Assembly: GCF_021018805.1 (NCBI RefSeq)
Contig: NC_086253.1
Coordinates: 35,775,583 to 35,839,582, forward strand
Length of the DNA stretch: 64,000 bases
Direction: 5' to 3'
Source of the DNA: Prinia subflava
Lineage: Eukaryota > Chordata > Aves > Passeriformes > Cisticolidae
Below, piece after piece: positions 13,942-27,100 of this stretch; position 1 is the stretch's first letter, and every line of letters begins with the position of its first letter. The translations under genes and the position numbers were made by a program. The notes below the pieces were generated by a model. That model was given only the letters and a program-made list of their open reading frames with translations. It searched no databases and was not told the DNA's origin.

Positions 13942-14082
13942 AGACCTTGAGATTAGCTCAGCTGATTAGAGCATGGTGTTAACACCAAAGGTGTGGGTTC
14001 AATCCATGCATACACCATTAACTTAAGAGTTGGACTCGATTCTCTTTCTGGGTCCCTTCCATCTCAGAATATTCTGTGATCT
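13942..14082 (+). mobile_element. tRNA-derived SINE with CR1 tail (TguSINE1-like)
   Basis: The head resembles a tRNA gene, most like tRNA-Ile. It has an A-box-like TAGCTCAGCTGA at 13954-13965 and a B-box GGTTCAATCCA at 13996-14006, which together form an RNA polymerase III promoter. The anticodon arm is shortened relative to a real tRNA, and no clean 3' acceptor stem follows. From about 14029 the sequence becomes a CR1 3' end (GTTGGACTCGAT..., then a CTTTCTGGGTCCCTTCC-type stretch, finishing in the ATTCTGTGAT CR1 terminal motif). A tRNA head joined to a CR1 tail is the structure described for passerine SINEs, which are thought to be moved by CR1 reverse transcriptase recognising the shared tail. 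The family assignment is from memory. Confidence 0.85.
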
Positions 14083-17000
14083 GGAAACAATAATAAATCA
14101 TTTTTTACATTCATTGTAAGACATTCACATAAATCAAAGTGCCCTGAGAAGCATTCAGGTACGTTTGCTAAAGTGTGACAAAAATAAAACTTAGATTGGT
14201 ATTAACTTAAAAATGTTAAAATCTCTTTACTTCCCTGATTAGCAGAATAAATTTGTTACTCTTCCCCCACATGCCAGTCTATATTTTTAAATAGTACATA
14301 TGGATTGCATGAATAAAAACTGGACTCTAAAACTGCAATCTAAGCAAGATTTACACATCCTATTGACTTTCAAAGACACACTTCTTAGATCAATCTGCTA
14401 CATGCAAAATCTCATCCCAAATCCTGAGACTGAGTTTTGAGCAGTACATGGAGATCCATAAATGCCTTGCCTTCAAATAAATTTAAAATTTTTGTAGTAT
14501 ACATTAAGATAGGGTAATTTTATCAAGCCTAGTATCCTCTTGTCCAGGCTAAACTGTTGACTTTTTATTATTATTATTATTTTTCTACAATCTTTCTGTA
14601 AAGAAGCTTGAAAGAGAGGTCACTTTCAAAGGACAATTCACGTTGTCCTAAAATGCATTTCTGGAAGAGTAAGATCAAATCCTATTCCTAGTTACTTCTA
14701 ATATACTCCACAAACAACATTGTGGGTTCCTGGTTTAATATTGGTCTAATTCCAGCCAGAGCACTAGTCCTGTGTGCAGCACAGCATAGCATCATACCTT
14801 ATATACCCTTAGACCTATTTCAGTTTCCATTTGATTAAAGAGAGGCTTTCATAGATGCTTAAAAAAATAAGCGCTGGATTAATAGCTCTCTCTTTTACCT
14901 TAATTCATACTGTGGAAAATGCTACCTTTGTAACAATCAATATTATTAGCAATTTTCTTGTTTACAAAGAAGACTCTGCTAATCCAATGCTCATCATCTA
15001 ATTTAATCTAAGTATTGGTTTTTCTTGAAGAGTTTATTTTCCTGACTTTCCACAGGTATATTATACTCCTGATCATTTTCTTAACTGGATCTTCACAGAA
15101 AAAATGTTATCAAAGAAATAGCTACACATCCTGGCCAGATTATTGCAAAAGTCAAATTGAAGAATAAGAGCACAATAGTTCAATGGGATGGGAACTTATA
15201 TTAACATCTTAGTAGATTTCATTACTTCACTGTGTTTATTCATTGGACAATATTAATGGAACAATGCCCCCTATTTGTAGAAAAAGAAAAGATGGAATAT
15301 AGAGAGAATAAAGCTTAAATCTTCCATGAATATTTCAATCAGCTCATGCCTTCTGTTTTCACACCTCAAATTTCCTTATTCCACTAACAATCTTGTTGGA
15401 AATCAATGAAATTTAAAGGCAGCAGACCTAATCTTTAATGAAAATACATAGAAACAATTATGAAAAACAAAATTTGGTAACCATTATACACAACTAAAAT
15501 AGAAATCCCCCATTCCAAACAAGTGGAAGTGCATGCAGAAAGAGTCATGATCTTACAGGTCATATAGATCTTATACATCAGCCCTGTATAGAAAAGGCAG
15601 ATTTTATAGTTGCAACTGGAGAGTATATTGTGGAATATTTTAAACAAAAGAACTAACTAGTAATAATTGCTCTGTGTATTCAGTAAGTAAGAACACTGTG
15701 TGAACATTTTATTAATGTTGCCAGAATAATTGTAAAGCACAGATGGCTTGCCCCAAGACTATCACACAAGACAATAATGTAGGGTAGTTAATATATGAAA
15801 GACGGTTCATCATGTCATATTCTTTTCTTGAGGAAATATTTTAGGTCCTGTATAGGGGTAATAGCACTTAAAGATAATGAGAAAAGAAATTTTAAAAAGA
15901 ATATTACTGGGGAAAAATATGGAAGCCAAGAACAGTATGCCTATTTAGATGTAATGCACCACAAGAAGTTTTTACGAAAAACACAAAGCTGCGTAGGGAG
16001 CAGGATAACTGAAACAAGTTTTCATCATTTTAAGGAGCTGATATACAACCTATTTAACTCACCCCTATTTTTTCCTTCACTTGACACATAAATTCTAGGT
16101 ATCCTTTACCTGGAAACACCATGTTACATTTGACAAAAAAATAGAAAACATTTGGAAAAGCAGTAACCTTTATTTTAGAGACTGCTTTTATGTGCATTCA
16201 CACATGCTCTATATTCCCAGTTGGTTCAATCCAAATACCTGAAACATTAGAGCTGTCACGAGGAAAACAGAGCCACAATGGATACTGAGAAAAGTGAGGT
16301 GGTTTTAATTCAGAGATGTGTCCCAACATTTAAGTGCTGTTCTTTGACCCACACATAAAGACTCTGCTTTCACAATGTGCACAAGCATATAATTAAACCT
16401 GGCTTTTTCAAAAGGCAGTTCCCAACCCCTGTACTTTTTAAATAGCTTGTTCTTATGTCACACTTAAGCCCTGATTTCTGACTTTCTGAAAATGTATTAT
16501 GTTTGTATATACATTAGCATGCATAAAGTGCCTCTCTGAGAAAACCTGAATTACGAGTAAGAGAAAAAAAAAAGTAAAAACTAATTTTTTATTTCCATCC
16601 TTTTAGGACATGTGTAGAACATACATGATTAAGTCAGGGTTAGATAAAATTGTCTCAGTCCTAGTTTCTTGCAACTATACTTTAAAAGACTTGGAACTCC
16701 TCCATATCTCCATACTGCATGTTTATTTGACTTCAAAGTCATGCCACAAAACCAAGCCCTCTGTTTAATACCCTCTAATTTTTTAGAAATGCTTTTTCCA
16801 CCATGTCATCATCTGAGGAGGGACCCCGAATTATGTGGCTTTTTCCCTTGCTGGTATGTAAAATAAGTCTGTGGGCTTATTTTTCTTAAATTATTCTGTC
16901 CCCACTTTTAGCCTAAGAGTACTTTATCTTGGAGTCCTCTGGAGGAGCGTTATCCAGTTGAACTTGTGTGGTGTTTTACATCTAGAAGCTTTTTGGAAAA

Positions 17001-17429
17001 TCTTATTGTTGTAGTTGTCCCTAGGCAGCCATCCTCCCAAGGAAAAGGGTTCAGTCCCAGCTGAGCCTTCAAAGTAGGCAAAGTATGCACGGAATAGAAA
17101 GGGCATTGCAGCAATGTGGCAATAGAGCTGCTCTGTGAAGTTATACATATTTTTTTACAGTGATAGCACAGCAGTGGTAGGTAAATCTAAAATCTATATT
17201 CTTCACGATGCTGCACACTGGCATGTTGCTAGCTCATGGAGAAGAGGACGTGGACACTCCTTTGTGAGGGGAAGAGGAGAGGCAGTGAAAGTGAAAGTTT
17301 GAGAGGGTCCTCCTGTATTGTAGGTAAGGCTCTAGGAAAGTTTTCTGTCGTGTGTTTAACCTCTCCACAACAACAAATCTGATATTGGATTTCAGATATA
17401 AGATGGTTAAATAGACAAACTCTCATTAG
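14083..17429. other. Intergenic DNA, nothing recognised
   Basis: AT-rich sequence. A short TTA repeat lies near 14566-14582. Open frames of up to 98 codons (15795-16091 +) show no domain content. No mobile element end was seen. Confidence 0.55.
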
Positions 17430-17775
17430 ATCATAAACTCATGCAATCATTTAGGTTGGAAAAGACCTCTCAGTTATTCAGTCGAACTGCAAACCCAGCA
17501 CTGCCATATTCACTACTAAACCCTGCTCCTAAGCCCCACACCCATACATCTTTTAATTACCTCAGGGATGGTAACTCAGCCACTTCTCTGGACAATTAAT
17601 CCAATGTTTGACTGCAGTTCCTAGTGAAATTTTCTTCATATCTACTCTGAATCTCCCTTAGTGTAACTTGAGGCCATTTCCCATTGTCCTGTTACTTGTT
17701 ACTTGGGAGAAGAGACTGACCTCCACCTCACTACAGCCTCTGTACAGGTAGCCATAAAGAGCAATCAAATCTTGA
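17430..17775 (-). mobile_element. CR1 retrotransposon 3' fragment
   Basis: Read on the plus strand this begins with a degraded CR1 terminal repeat, followed by TTTAGGTTGGAAAAGACCTC, which is the reverse complement of the CR1 3' end. It continues through CR1-type segments (a CTCAGGGATGGTAACTCAGCCAC-like stretch, and one meaning 'gaggccatttcccattgtcctgt') to about 17775, where similarity stops. CR1 copies are usually 5'-truncated because reverse transcription starts at the 3' end, and this is such a copy, about 345 bp. It is well diverged from the consensus I remember, so it is probably old. Its truncated 5' end lies about 30 bp from the start of the hexamer array. Confidence 0.85.
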
Positions 17776-17803
17776 TTGTGACCTGTTATCAGCACTCTAA
17801 GGA

Positions 17804-18113
<310 letters not shown>

Positions 18114-21100
18114 TACTGAAATGTTCTTTTATAGATTCCAAAACATAGAAGAGAAAATTGGAAAAAAATCCTGTCTAAAGTAAACTAAAACCACAAAGTT
18201 TAGCACACTTCCCTTCTTTTTGCATCCTAATAAGCTGTAGGTCTACACAGTACTTCTGTGCAGGCCATAAATACTGTTTCATATGATCCTTGCCAACCTT
18301 CCCCCTCAAAGAACTCTGATTGCACTGGTTGAAGGAGCATATCTGTCATTTTCTATCACTTTTCCAAATACTCTGGAATTAAAGCTCAAACTCCTTGGAG
18401 CACTGTCTTCTGTTAACTTCAGTGTCCTTCTCAAAGTACACCCCAAGCCTTGATAATGCCTTGCAGGTGTGAGAGACATGACAACTTGGGTTCATATCAG
18501 TTATTTCAGACCTCTCTCTTTTGTTCTAAAGCTTTTGCATTACCATGTGCTGCATATTGACTGTCATGTCACTTTTCAAAACCTGTACCAACTTCCCACA
18601 AGGTTTAAAGCCTTGGGATAGCTCTCAGTGTGAATTATCAGATTCAGCAAAGAAGGCTAAAACTCAAAATTATAAAATGAAACCCCTTTACCACAATAAA
18701 AATATTTGTCAGAACACTAATGCTACATGGTGATGCTTCAGATATAAGATTCGAAGAAATATACAATAAAACAACCCACTGTATTTTCTGATATTAAAAG
18801 CATCTTCTTTTCAAGAAAAAAACAAACAAACATCGAATCTATTAACCTAATCTGTAGAACTGAGAAAAAACACTCATGAAACTCTAAGTAGAAAATTATA
18901 ATAATCACAGACTGTTACAAAACTAATTAAGGAGGTCATCTATACAGCTACATATTCTTGAAAACCCCATGCTGGAAAGTAAGCACAAAAGACTATTTTG
19001 GAAAATCAGAATTTGTGACAATATCCAAGCAAAACCCAGTACTTGTAAATCTAAGACATGTAGATGAAGATAAGATCACACTCTGAGATTGCCTCCTGAT
19101 CCAACAAGAAAAGCAGAAACATACAATAGTGAATTGATCCCTTCTTTGACTAGACTTGATTAGATTTCAGGAAATATAAATACATTTTCACTATTCATTC
19201 CACAAATTACTTTTCTGCTATAGTTTTCTAAAAAAAAATAAAGCAGTGGGTTTCATTTTTAGAGGACAAATCTACAACAGTGGAGTGGAAAAAACATTTT
19301 TGCTTAGATGCAGAAAAGTTGATATGACCTAGGGGAAGTATTTACTACCCAGACAGAACAACAAACAGAAAATGGAAAAAAATTAAAAGTACCAACATTT
19401 TATGAACTTCTGTAGAATACTATAAAACAATTTGAAATGCCAGGGTAAGAGATGAATGAGTACAAAACTGATTATTTCCACAGGATTATGACCTGGTTTG
19501 GAAAATTGATTTTTGCAAAATTTTCAGGGCAGATTCCTGTTCCGAAGGCTGAGAAATAAACAGTACAATATGACATACTTTAACTTTGAGAAAAATAATT
19601 CCTTTTCTAGGTACCAAGCAAGCAACAAAGCAAGGAAAATTATTTGAACATTTAAATGCAAAGAAAGTATAACCAGTGAATCAATTAAATAAATATAATT
19701 GTATTGTACAAGACTATATGAAAAAAAATTTTGATATGTTATTAAGACCACCTACTAAAGAATGTTCCAAGATTCTGGGGGAGAAACCAAGGCCAAACAA
19801 AAACAAATAAAAACCTACAATGAACCAACCAAACAAAAAACCAAACCCCCCCCCACCCAACCAACCCTAAAACGAAAATCACAAAAAAACACTGAAAAAC
19901 CAAAACATCATCACTAGTAACTTGATAGAAGTCTTCTATTAAAAAAAATTAAAAGAATATCTCAGAAAAACAACCGGCTGTAAAGCTTTCAGGGGTGAGA
20001 ATGTTTTTTTTCATGAAAGACAAACTGAAGTCCAACCAGAACTGGATCCATGTTTCCAAAAGTCTGAGAAGTGATGTGTCCTACGACTGATGGAGAAACA
20101 CAGAGAGAAGGGTCAAAAAAAAGGGAAGTAAAGACTGAGAACCCATTATCTAAGTCTATGAGACAGGACATTCTCTTGTATTAACATGTGACAATCAGCT
20201 TATTATCATAGCTTTTCAGCATGAAGATTATTTAAAGACATTGAATTAAAGGAAGAAAAATAAGCAAAGGGATGCCCATACTTAAGTTCACTTAAAATAT
20301 GCCCTATAACAACAATAGCATATAATATAGATCATGTTAATAAATATCCTTTTAGCAGAGAAAACTCTGTGTAATTTATCAACTGTCACATAAGATGGAG
20401 AAAGCAGTATAAATATGCAAAAATAAGAATTTTGAGAGCTGAAAAATAATATAAAAAGTTAAAATAAACACAAATTCATTTGGTTTCCAAACACTCAGCT
20501 TGGAAAGAAAGCCTTAAGCCTATTTTTTAAAGGCAAGCCATACATTTTGTATTCAATAATACTGATTTATGTGTCCTAATTGATGACTAGCAAAAATCCT
20601 TTCCCACAAATTGTTACCCTGCAAGAGGGGCATTCTATTCTCTCTCTATTAAGCAAGAACATATTTACAAAACAATAATCAAATCAATATATATCACAGC
20701 CTCAAGATCACTTCCACTTCAGACAAGTTTGAAAAACTGGTGCCTTAGACATCAAAGCACTCATCTAATAAATCACATACAGGCTGCCAAGTAACTACCA
20801 AACCATCCATATAACAACGATGAATAATGACCTGTACAGTTTATAAAAATGTTCTTAGGAATGTCCTTAAATAAAAATCCTGGCAAATATAAATGAAATG
20901 CATATAAAACAACTCTGAGACCACACTGCTGAAGGTGGCCATAAGTGATATAATGATAGTAGTGAAAATCAACATGACAGAGAAAAAACCTGATGAGAGA
21001 CCATATTTTCTGTATTCCTCCATGCTGTGGTAAAACATATACCTGCTGTTGCTTCTTAAACTGACTTCAGCTCAGTTCTATACCTGTTACAAAATGCTCT

Positions 21101-24100
21101 GTCTTGACTTTGTTTACATATAGGATGACCAGAATAATAAGTGTCTTTGATAGGAATATCTAACCTTCTCAACAGGAGAGGGAAATACAAGTAGAATATG
21201 TCTTTTCTGTTAATCCAAAGGTTCATTTCTGATTTGGAATAAAGAACAAAAAAATAATTCTATTACAGAGGAAGGCACTGTAAAGAAGGTAATGAAAGGA
21301 AGAATTCAAAGAGTTAATTTGTCATATACCCTAGACTGCAAAGAGAGATGGAAGTTTAAAACAAACATACCAGTAGCATCATTGTATTTGTATGTGTTTC
21401 TCATTTTCCTCCTTTTATAATTTATAATCCTGTGAATTTCCTATTCATTCCTACTTGGATCACAAAGAGGTATTGTACGAATCTGTCAGCTGTTATTAAT
21501 TATATTGAAAGGGTATTGAGTATCCTACTGGACACATTTAAGGCATGCTTTTAAAATGCCAGTTGAAAATTATTTTAGAACAATGTATTTTCAGAATAAC
21601 CTCCATTATAAGCAATGAAATGGGAGGTGATCAGGATAGGAGTGACCTAGAGAAGCATTAAATAATAAAACATTAAAACAAAAGCTAATGAATCAAGCTG
21701 ACACTCAAAAACCTTTACAAGAAATAATGAGTAGAAACAGTGGGCATGCTTCTTATGTGAAGGAGTGGGAAAATGATGAAATACATGCTGAAGATAAGCT
21801 ATATATGTCATTACATTTATTTTCCTGAGGTTCAGCTCTACACCAGGCCCTAAAATAGTCCACTAAATTGAAACTATAGAAAATGTAGGCCCAAATGTCA
21901 AAACAAAAATAAAAACTGATGTATGTTGTATATGCAGCTGATACTCAAGTGGCAACAGTAAACTATGTTATTCCTGATTAGGAGAATATAAATCACCATT
22001 TTATTTCCTTTGCATGATAAAAAATTCCCTCTAAAATATCAAAAAGTTGTTTTCATTGTGAAAGCCAGTATTAATGTTCTTATTCCTCTGTGTAGACTCA
22101 TTCATATTACTTTTACTGTCTCAGTGAACTTTCACTTTCTTGCTGAATTTCTGCAATCCTGTTTTCTGTACTACTGTTAAGTGATGGAACATTTCTTGGA
22201 ATTCTGTATGTTAGTCAGGTTTTGTGGTATAGAAGATGAAGGAATTAACACATGGATTCTGGTATCTTCATGTCTTATGTCTCACCCAAAGATTACATTT
22301 TTCTTTGGTTTATGTCTCATGCTTTTTCCTTTATTTCTCTTTTGTGATGAATGAAAATACTTTCCGAGCAGACAAATTATGCCACCCATCTAAGAAAGAT
22401 GTATTAGATCTTGATTTTATTTTCCAACAGTGGCACTAAGGTATGCCAGGGTATCTTTTATGTATCAGAAAAGATAGCCTGGTTTTGTTTCAGTACTCAC
22501 ATTGATTCTACTCTGGTTCCAGGCACTTACAGTGCACAGCATAAAATGGAAAAGAAACATTATTTCTACTGTTTGATTATAGCTGAAGCTATACACTCTT
22601 TTTTACTTAGCTGGGAGTCACATATTCTAGTAGGTCTGATACTACAACAAACACAGTAGATATGATTTCAACATGAGTTGAAAAAAACCATGCCATAGCT
22701 GAAAACTGGATTCAGCAGTGCTTTTTGATACCACACATTTCAATACTTTCAAGCAACCCAGAAAGTACTAGTAAGAACAGCTTTTAAAAAATTGCAGAAT
22801 TACCATATCATGGTTGGAATTTCATTTCATATTATTCCTGCAGAGAGAAACACATAAGCTGGAAGATGTCTAGCTAACTTTCCACCACCAGTACAGGGAA
22901 AGCCTTATTAAATTTTCTGTCTAGAAACAAGAGCTGTAAATTTCATCCTCTGCTGATATATCACTCATAGTACTGTTTGTCATATCTTCCATTTAAAATT
23001 CTAATTGCTGTAGTACAGATGCAAAATGTATTTTGTAAGAAAAACTTTTACAGATTTCTATCTTGTATGTTGGCATGTATTGCTTTCTAGCCCATTTATT
23101 AATTATGGAAAAAAATCCCTAGAGTGGAAAAATTAAGAGCTTGTTAATACAGCTCTCTTCTTCACAAGGACAAGTAAACAGAGGTTACTTAAGAATTTTC
23201 AAAATGCATGAATGTATGTATATGTGATTCTCAATCAAATACTATAATTTCATTCCCTTCTCAGGCTTGAAGGAAGATAATGCCCATTAATTTTTTTTTA
23301 ATCAGCAGTTATTTGTTGTGCTCTGTCATTTAAAATTGAAAGGATATAGTGCAATAAATTGTTTTTACATTTGTGGACCTAAAAATTGACAAAGATATGT
23401 GTCTTCTTTCAAGGATTATTGCTATTAGGAGAAATCAGTACTTTATGTCAAGTTCGTTACTGGCTCTATTTATGATACAAATATACAGCTGGATCTTCTG
23501 TTTAGTAAAAGCAAAAAGATCACAAATTTACTTAAGCCCCTTTCAGCTGTGTTTCCTTAAAGTCCCACTTTAATGCCCTCTCCCAGGATATAACCATGAC
23601 CCCTTCTCTAGACTTGTTTCCACTCCTACTGCATGTCCTTTTCAATAGACATATCCTTCTATTTACACCTGATCTGTCTAAAATCCTAGCTGGTTCCTTC
23701 TCTATTTTAACAAATACTTACACTATACCTGAAACACAGCGTCTGAAATACCTGATGGCATTAGTGAAGACTGTAATGGATTTTGGATCAAAGATTTTCT
23801 TGGTAGCAGCTGTCATCAGTTCTCAATATTTTTCTACAATAAGCTGCCTTCTTATAGCAAAGATTACCTTAAAAGCCTTCTAAGCTGTATGTAAGATTTA
23901 CAAAGCTGCTGCCTTTTGATGTTTCAAAAACATTTGCATGATGGACATATCTTGTAATCCATAGAGCTTTAATTTCTGAGATAATTTTTTTCCCTTCAAA
24001 TGTTCATTTCATCACAACTCATGAGGTAGTAAGATATTATTATACTTATTGAAGAGATGGGGAAAAGAGAAAGGGAAATTAAAGTCTAGAAGACATCCTG

Positions 24101-27100
24101 TAATTCAAGCATATAAAATTGTTTTAGGAGGCTAAATGTCTATCAAAGTGTTTCCTCAACAATTTCATGTACCTTCTGTTATCTACCTTTAGCAGGTACC
24201 TTAAAGATCTAGGATGCTTGGCTCATTCAGGACAACGTGAAATTATAGATGTTTGTCCCACTATCCATCCAATTGTCTGTCTCAATGCACTTCTCACTGT
24301 CTTCCTGCTCCCCTCCCCCTCCCCACATTTTTCACTCACTCATGCAAACACACACACAGAGGATTGTTTCTCTCATCCACAAGTGCTTACTTTATTCAGT
24401 TTACAAGCCTGTAGGTTTTCCAGCACAAAATCCAAAACTTGTTGGTAATCTTTCTTTTGTTGTTGACTTGTAAATTCTCAACAAAGTGCTTTTAGAAGTA
24501 TAATTTCTCATATCCAAGGATGCTAGATGTGCATTATCTTTTAAATTCCTTTCAAGTTGCTCTATGTGTCTAAGAAGTAGATTTCACCCCTTTCCCCTAT
24601 ATCAACTTCATTCTGTCCATAACTAAGCACCATAATTCTTCTACAAATCCTATTCTATTGCATATGTAACATTACATGACATTAGTTTTGTAGCAAAAAG
24701 TTTCTGTCATTATTCAGAATGCAGAAGAAACTTAAAGTCTCTTTGATGCATTACAGCTCACATCACATCACTTTGAGCCACACAAAGCCATACGCTGACG
24801 GAATCAGACATAACAAGACCCAGTGCATCAAATCTCTTTAGTTTTATATTCAAAGTGCAAAGAAAAGTGCTATCACAGAGGCTTGTAAGGCTGCTTAATA
24901 AAACTCATCACCAGAAAGCTGTGCATCCTGCAGTTGTGTTACATTTTAAGTGCTTCAGTAGAGCACTAATATGATATTTGATAGCATAATGGCAGTAAAA
25001 ACTTACTGACGTGGTGAAATGAAGTGTTACTAAACATAAAAAGGCAACTCACTAAATAAATCTAGTGGCACAAGTTTTCTGTAAAGAGCAGTATCAGTGA
25101 GAGATGGTATTTTCCTCACCCCTTACCCTCCTACCGATTTTTCTGTTTACATCCTTGTTAACTGGCATCCCATTTAGAGTACATGTTATTTTCACAGCTC
25201 TCCTTAAGCTAGGCACATCCAAGAACGACCATCTGTTCACATTTTAAAACTGTAAAAGGGTGTGATTCTTGCCTGCCCAAAGTTTCAGACTCCTTCTTAA
25301 AGATTCTTTCAGTCCTGAAATCTGTTCCTACCATTCCTAGTGTTCCTACTACTAGGAAAACATTTTGGCACTTTATCCAGATTAGTTTGCCTCACTGGAG
25401 CACTTTCAAGTTTTTGAAACATAAAAGACAGCATTTAATAAATGGCTATTTTGATGGGTTACACAAGTCAGCCACAGTGCTTGATCTTCAATAGAACAAT
25501 TAAAGGACAGGTTTTTTCTATGATTCTTTCAGGATGGTTTACTAGCTGACATCTTGTTGGTAATAATATTCAGAGTAACAATGATACAATTATAATAAAA
25601 TCTGTGAAAATGTTACCATATTTAGCAGAACTACTGTGAAATGGCATATTTAAGTGCTGAGCATGAAATATGCATTTTCTCTAGAACATGACAGGTAAGT
25701 TGCACAGTCTTAAAACATCATTTAAAACGTTTGTGTACAAAAGTTTCTTCATAAGAATGGGAATTTTACAGTAGTTGATCAGTTCATTTGACCAAAGGAA
25801 GCAAGCAGCAAAACTGAATTATGAATAGAAGGGCTTCTCTTTTAAGAAAAAAAAAAATAGAGAATCAAATGAGAAACTTAAGAGCAGTGAGGAAGATGTC
25901 ATGATGATGACATATACTTGAAATGAAGGAAGTAGCTTTCTAGTTTTGAATTGTCATTACTTCATTTACCTGTATTTACTTACCCGGTGATATGAAACAC
26001 AAAAGGAAAAAAAAATCCATTTTTAATTAACAATCAAGTGGTTAACAAATTCTATTAAAATGTAACTATCTCAGTTTTGAGAGCTTCCAAATATAGAATA
26101 TTAGTTTAATTTCAAGCTTGTTTGGCATGGTACAAAAAAATTAAAGAACTAATTGGAAAAAAAGGTGCCTTGATTCTCCAAGAAAGAAAATAATAGAGCT
26201 TTGCTAATGCTGATGTACTAAAAACCCTACAGAATGTGTTTGTCTGTGTGTCTCAACACAGTTATGTAATTTTTTAACATTAAAAAGTCAATCATCTGAC
26301 TTTAGTGTAAGCATCTATTGTGCAAGTGCTAGAAGACAAGGTTTGTCTTTCACTCAGCTTTTAGAATTGAGCTTCTCTTCTTAAAAAACAGGAGAGTAAA
26401 CACTTCTACCTTTGTAGGGTGCTGATTGAAAAAGCGACTCTTTAAATAGCTTTCAGCTAAAAGCAAGTTCAAAAATTGTATATTGATTCAAAAGCCCATA
26501 ATAGCAGTTGAAAACAAGAGTCTTAGAAAGATGTGGCACTTTTAAGGACTAAGCTTTATTCTTTGTCATCTTCTGCAACTGTACTTTTTCCAGGGCCCTT
26601 TCTGCATGAATAAAAAATCTCTTTTCAAAGCTTTAATTCCTTGTATATTTGCAGTATCTTGTCATAAATAAAAACTAAGAGAGGTGGAAAAAAGTAAAGA
26701 AAATTCTTAGATGATTCACAGTAGTCTGTTAGCTCCTGGCACTTTGGCAAATACAGACTATGGAAGCGCAGAAGCAGTAGCTGGACATGAATACCTCTTG
26801 TTAGCCAGGTAAAAAGAATCTTGGTTATGCAGCAATGTGACAACTAAGAACAAGGATTAGTGAAAAAATGGCATCTCTGATAATGACATCTTGACTCAAA
26901 AGCAAGGGATTATGGAAGTATTAATACTCCAGAATGGGATTCAGGAAACTCAAGAGAAGAAAAACAAACCTTTGCAGTAGTCCTTTAGTGCTGTAAAGAC
27001 CTTATGGTTTAAATACTCAGCATGAAGCTATCTGTCTGTAAAGAGAAATGACACCTGAACTGCAATTTTGGGATGCATATCCCAGCATCACCTGAGAAGA

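Noticed and set aside
13942..14015. Possible functional tRNA-Ile gene
   Set aside because: The A and B boxes are present, but the anticodon arm is shortened, no acceptor stem closes it, and a CR1 tail follows. It is a SINE head.
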